Shown here one piece after another: positions 61,922-64,000 of a stretch of 64,000 nucleotides of DNA. The translations under genes and the position numbers were made by a program. Source of the DNA: Lachnospiraceae bacterium (lineage in GTDB: Bacteria; Bacillota; Clostridia; Lachnospirales; Lachnospiraceae). The stretch spans positions 62,001-126,000 of the forward strand of contig CABIZF010000008.1 of the NCBI GenBank assembly GCA_902363135.1. Reading direction: 5' to 3'. Each line of letters starts with the position of its first letter. The first letter of the stretch is position 1. A model generated the notes under the pieces. That model saw only the letters and a list, made by a program, of their open reading frames with translations. It was not told the DNA's origin and made no database searches.

Positions 61922-63247
61922 ATGAAGAAAGAGCAGATAAAGACAGCAAAATTCGGAGGCAGCTCACTGGCGGATGCGGCACATTTCCGGAAGGTAAAGG
62001 AGATCGTGGAGGCGGATCCGGCAAGGAGATATATCGTGCCATCCGCGCCGGGCAGACGCAGCCCGGAGGATGAGAAGGTGACGGATCTTCTGTACCGCTG
62101 CTATGAGGAAGCATCCTCGGGAGCAGATTACCACAATTCTATGGAAAAGATCCGGAAGCGATATCAGGACATTATTGATGAGCTTTCGCTTAACGTGTCT
62201 CTGGATGCACAATTTGAAAAAATCAAACAGGCCTTTCTTGGCTGTGCCGGAGAGGAATATGCAGCTTCGCGGGGAGAGTATCTGAATGCGATCCTGCTTG
62301 CCGCTTTTCTCGGCTATGAATTTGTCGATGCGGCAGAGGTGATCCGATTTGACAAATATGGAAATTTCCAGTCAGAGCGGACGAATTTTTTCCTGAGCGA
62401 GCGCTTAAAGAATACGCGCTGCGCGGTCATTCCGGGCTTTTACGGGGCGGATGACGCGGGCAATATCCATACGTTTTCCAGAGGTGGCTCGGATGTGAGC
62501 GGCGCACTTGTGGCGCGCGCAGTGTCGGCAGATCTGTATGAGAACTGGACAGATGTGAGCGGTTTTCTGCTCGCAGATCCGTCGATCATCCATGATCCGA
62601 AGAAAATACACGCGATGACCTTCGGAGAGCTGCGGGAGCTGTCCTACCGCGGAGCGAGTGTGCTGCACGAGGAGGCGGTGTTCCCGGTGCGCCGGGAAGG
62701 GATTCCGATCCAGATCCGCAATACAAATGACCCGGCGGATCCGGGGACGATCATACGCAGGCAATTAAGTGCTGAAGAAGAGGTGCCGATCACCGGTATT
62801 GCCGGGAAAAAGGAGTTTGCGGCGATCAGCATTGCAAAGAACTGTATGAATTCCGAGATCGGGTTCATCAAGAAGCTGCTCGAAGCATTTGAGGAGAACA
62901 AAATTTCCTTTGAGCATCTGCCATCCGGGATCGATACGGTCAGTGTGATTCTGCCGCGCGTGGAATATGAGGAGAAAAAGGATGCGATCATGGCGTCCCT
63001 GCGGCGCCTGCTCGATCCGGACAAGATCGAGGTGGACACAGATCTTGCACTTGTGACCGTGGTCGGCAGAGGGATGCGCTCCGTCAGCGGTATCGCGGCG
63101 ACCTTCTTTACCTGCCTTGGCGTGGCACATGTAAATATTAAAATGATTGATATGGGATCGAACGAGATCAACTGTACGATCGGTGTGAAAAATGAGGATT
63201 TCGAGAAAGCGATCCGGGCGCTGTACCATGCACTCGTAGAGGCATAA
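61922..63247 (+). CDS. lysC: Aspartokinase
   Basis: 441 residues. It phosphorylates aspartate at the head of the lysine/threonine/methionine pathways. Seen are KFGGSSLADA (ATP site), TFSRGGSDVSGALVA, and two C-terminal ACT domains (about 300-440) that usually bind an amino-acid effector. The N-terminal PSAPGRRSPEDEKVTDLL is typical of clostridial forms. dapF and dapL of the same pathway are about 35 kb away. AGGAG precedes the ATG. Confidence 0.94.
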   Translation: MKKEQIKTAKFGGSSLADAAHFRKVKEIVEADPARRYIVPSAPGRRSPEDEKVTDLLYRCYEEASSGADYHNSMEKIRKRYQDIIDELSLNVSLDAQFEKIKQAFLGCAGEEYAASRGEYLNAILLAAFLGYEFVDAAEVIRFDKYGNFQSERTNFFLSERLKNTRCAVIPGFYGADDAGNIHTFSRGGSDVSGALVARAVSADLYENWTDVSGFLLADPSIIHDPKKIHAMTFGELRELSYRGASVLHEEAVFPVRREGIPIQIRNTNDPADPGTIIRRQLSAEEEVPITGIAGKKEFAAISIAKNCMNSEIGFIKKLLEAFEENKISFEHLPSGIDTVSVILPRVEYEEKKDAIMASLRRLLDPDKIEVDTDLALVTVVGRGMRSVSGIAATFFTCLGVAHVNIKMIDMGSNEINCTIGVKNEDFEKAIRALYHALVEA

Positions 63248-63263
63248 ATAAAGAGGAAAACAA

Positions 63264-63300
63264 AAATCATTTGCAGAAAAATCTGTAAATGATTTTTTTT
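63264..63300 (+). terminator. lysC terminator
   Basis: AAATCATTT-GCAGA pairs with TCTGT-AAATGATTT, then a run of eight T. Confidence 0.88.
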
Positions 63301-63329
63301 TGAAAAAATATGGAAAATGGGTGAGAGGA

Positions 63330-63359
63330 TTTACTTTTTTATGTATTTATTTAAGTAAA
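63330..63359. promoter_or_regulatory. Inverted repeat upstream of the last gene
   Basis: TTTACTT and AAGTAAA, 16 bp apart, about 70 bp before the start codon, in a T-rich stretch. It could be an operator; no good promoter hexamers are seen. Confidence 0.3.
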
Positions 63360-63426
63360 GTGATTTCATTGCAGCTGATCGCGTAAGAATGCTTACATGG
63401 ATGAGCGTGAAACGGGAGGAAAAAGT

Positions 63427-64000
63427 ATGAAGAGAAAACAAAGCCAACGATGGATAGCTATGCTGATGGCGGTGGTTATGCTGTCTGGCACTATAGGGAG
63501 TGCCGGGCTGGCACAGACTCCGGAGACGGAACGTGGCACCGTACAGGAATCCGGTGCAGTGCAGGAGAAGGAAAGACAGCTGGATCCGTCGCTGCTGCCT
63601 GAGCGGGTAAAAGCATGGACCGGAGAATATGAGACGGTTACGACACAGGAAGAGGCAGATGCGCTTCGGACGCAGGATGAATCGAAGAATCTGCTGATTG
63701 CCGCAAAAGAGTGTACGCTGTCCGGACTGAGCTATGGCGAAATTGCAGCGGCTGCGGCAGATAAGCTGGAGCTGTCAGATGTGAAAGCAAACGTGCTCAC
63801 AGCGGATCAGGTCAGTGAACTGCGGCTAAGCGGAACAGAGCTGGAGCAGCTGTATGTTCAGACTGCAAAAGGCCAGAGTGTGACGCTGCATATAGATGCC
63901 AAGACGAAGATTCCGGAAATCTTTCTGGAAGGAGAAGGGAGTGTCCTGCTGGAAGGCAACGGCGCACTGGGTATGGTTCGTGTAACGGGTGCACTGGAGG
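63427..64000 (+). CDS. N-terminal part of a secreted protein (runs off the window)
   Basis: 191 codons remain open to the edge. A signal peptide (MKRKQSQRWIAMLMAVVMLSG...GLAQ, about 1-34) starts the protein behind GGGAGG. The mature part is acidic, with a stretch DAKTKIPEIFLEGEGSVLLE that looks like beta structure. No domain can be named. It may be another large surface protein like that at 35967. Confidence 0.8.
   Translation, partial: MKRKQSQRWIAMLMAVVMLSGTIGSAGLAQTPETERGTVQESGAVQEKERQLDPSLLPERVKAWTGEYETVTTQEEADALRTQDESKNLLIAAKECTLSGLSYGEIAAAAADKLELSDVKANVLTADQVSELRLSGTELEQLYVQTAKGQSVTLHIDAKTKIPEIFLEGEGSVLLEGNGALGMVRVTGALE

Overview
The window looks like chromosomal DNA of a strictly anaerobic, low-oxygen-lifestyle clostridium, most likely a Lachnospiraceae-type gut bacterium. 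The clues are a monomeric [FeFe] hydrogenase, an anaerobic ribonucleotide reductase, soluble Hdr/Flx electron-transfer proteins, spoVAD/spoVAE spore genes, diaminopimelate synthesis through DapL, a T-box leader, a glnA-ANTAR pair, and an archaeal-type AspRS with GatCAB. The taxonomic call is inference from gene families; no rRNA is present. I saw no rRNA, tRNA, CRISPR array, prophage or intact transposase.

Layout. 1-313: 3' end of an unknown gene and an interspersed repeat. 313-2097 (-): surface L,D-transpeptidase. 2414-14966: the most notable locus, one apparent transcription unit of about 12.5 kb. It has a near-consensus promoter, a cobalamin riboswitch, a small CxxC protein, an [FeFe] hydrogenase, HdrB, HdrC, HdrA, an MvhD/FlxD protein, two iron-sulfur proteins (FlxB/FlxC-like), an FAD/NAD-binding FlxA-like protein, a fumarate reductase pair (FrdB/FrdA-like, no membrane anchor), both subunits of class I fumarase, and a strong terminator. 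The inferred role is a soluble, quinone-independent, electron-bifurcating route from malate/fumarate to succinate, linked to NAD(H), ferredoxin and H2, with expression tuned by B12. 15-20.6 kb: glmM, an ABC exporter, hisC and a methyltransferase. 20.6-28 kb: a lipoprotein, an LTA-synthase-like protein, glnA plus an ANTAR regulator, dapF and dapL. 28-35.6 kb: asnA divergent from a T-box-controlled aspS2 - membrane protein - gatCAB unit, an asparagine/Asn-tRNA supply block. 36-47 kb: a giant secreted adhesin-like protein, a deacetylase-like lipoprotein, nrdD and an SH3 lipoprotein. 47-54 kb: a GntR/ABC-transporter operon, an amidohydrolase, a second SH3 lipoprotein and a HAD phosphatase. 54-61 kb: plsC, spoVAD, spoVAE, a pseudouridine synthase, and a MarR-SCP2-alcohol dehydrogenase-aldehyde dehydrogenase operon. 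61-64 kb: an HD-domain phosphohydrolase, aspartokinase and the start of another secreted protein.

Scattered through the window is a structured interspersed repeat (core copies at 91, 14806, 18281, 18350, 35731 and 42246). It sits just after genes, and in two cases it supplies the last codons and the stop codon of the gene. One copy is interrupted by a 159-bp MITE flanked by TA, another by two long perfect hairpins. A separate element of four consecutive hairpins lies between spoVAD and spoVAE.
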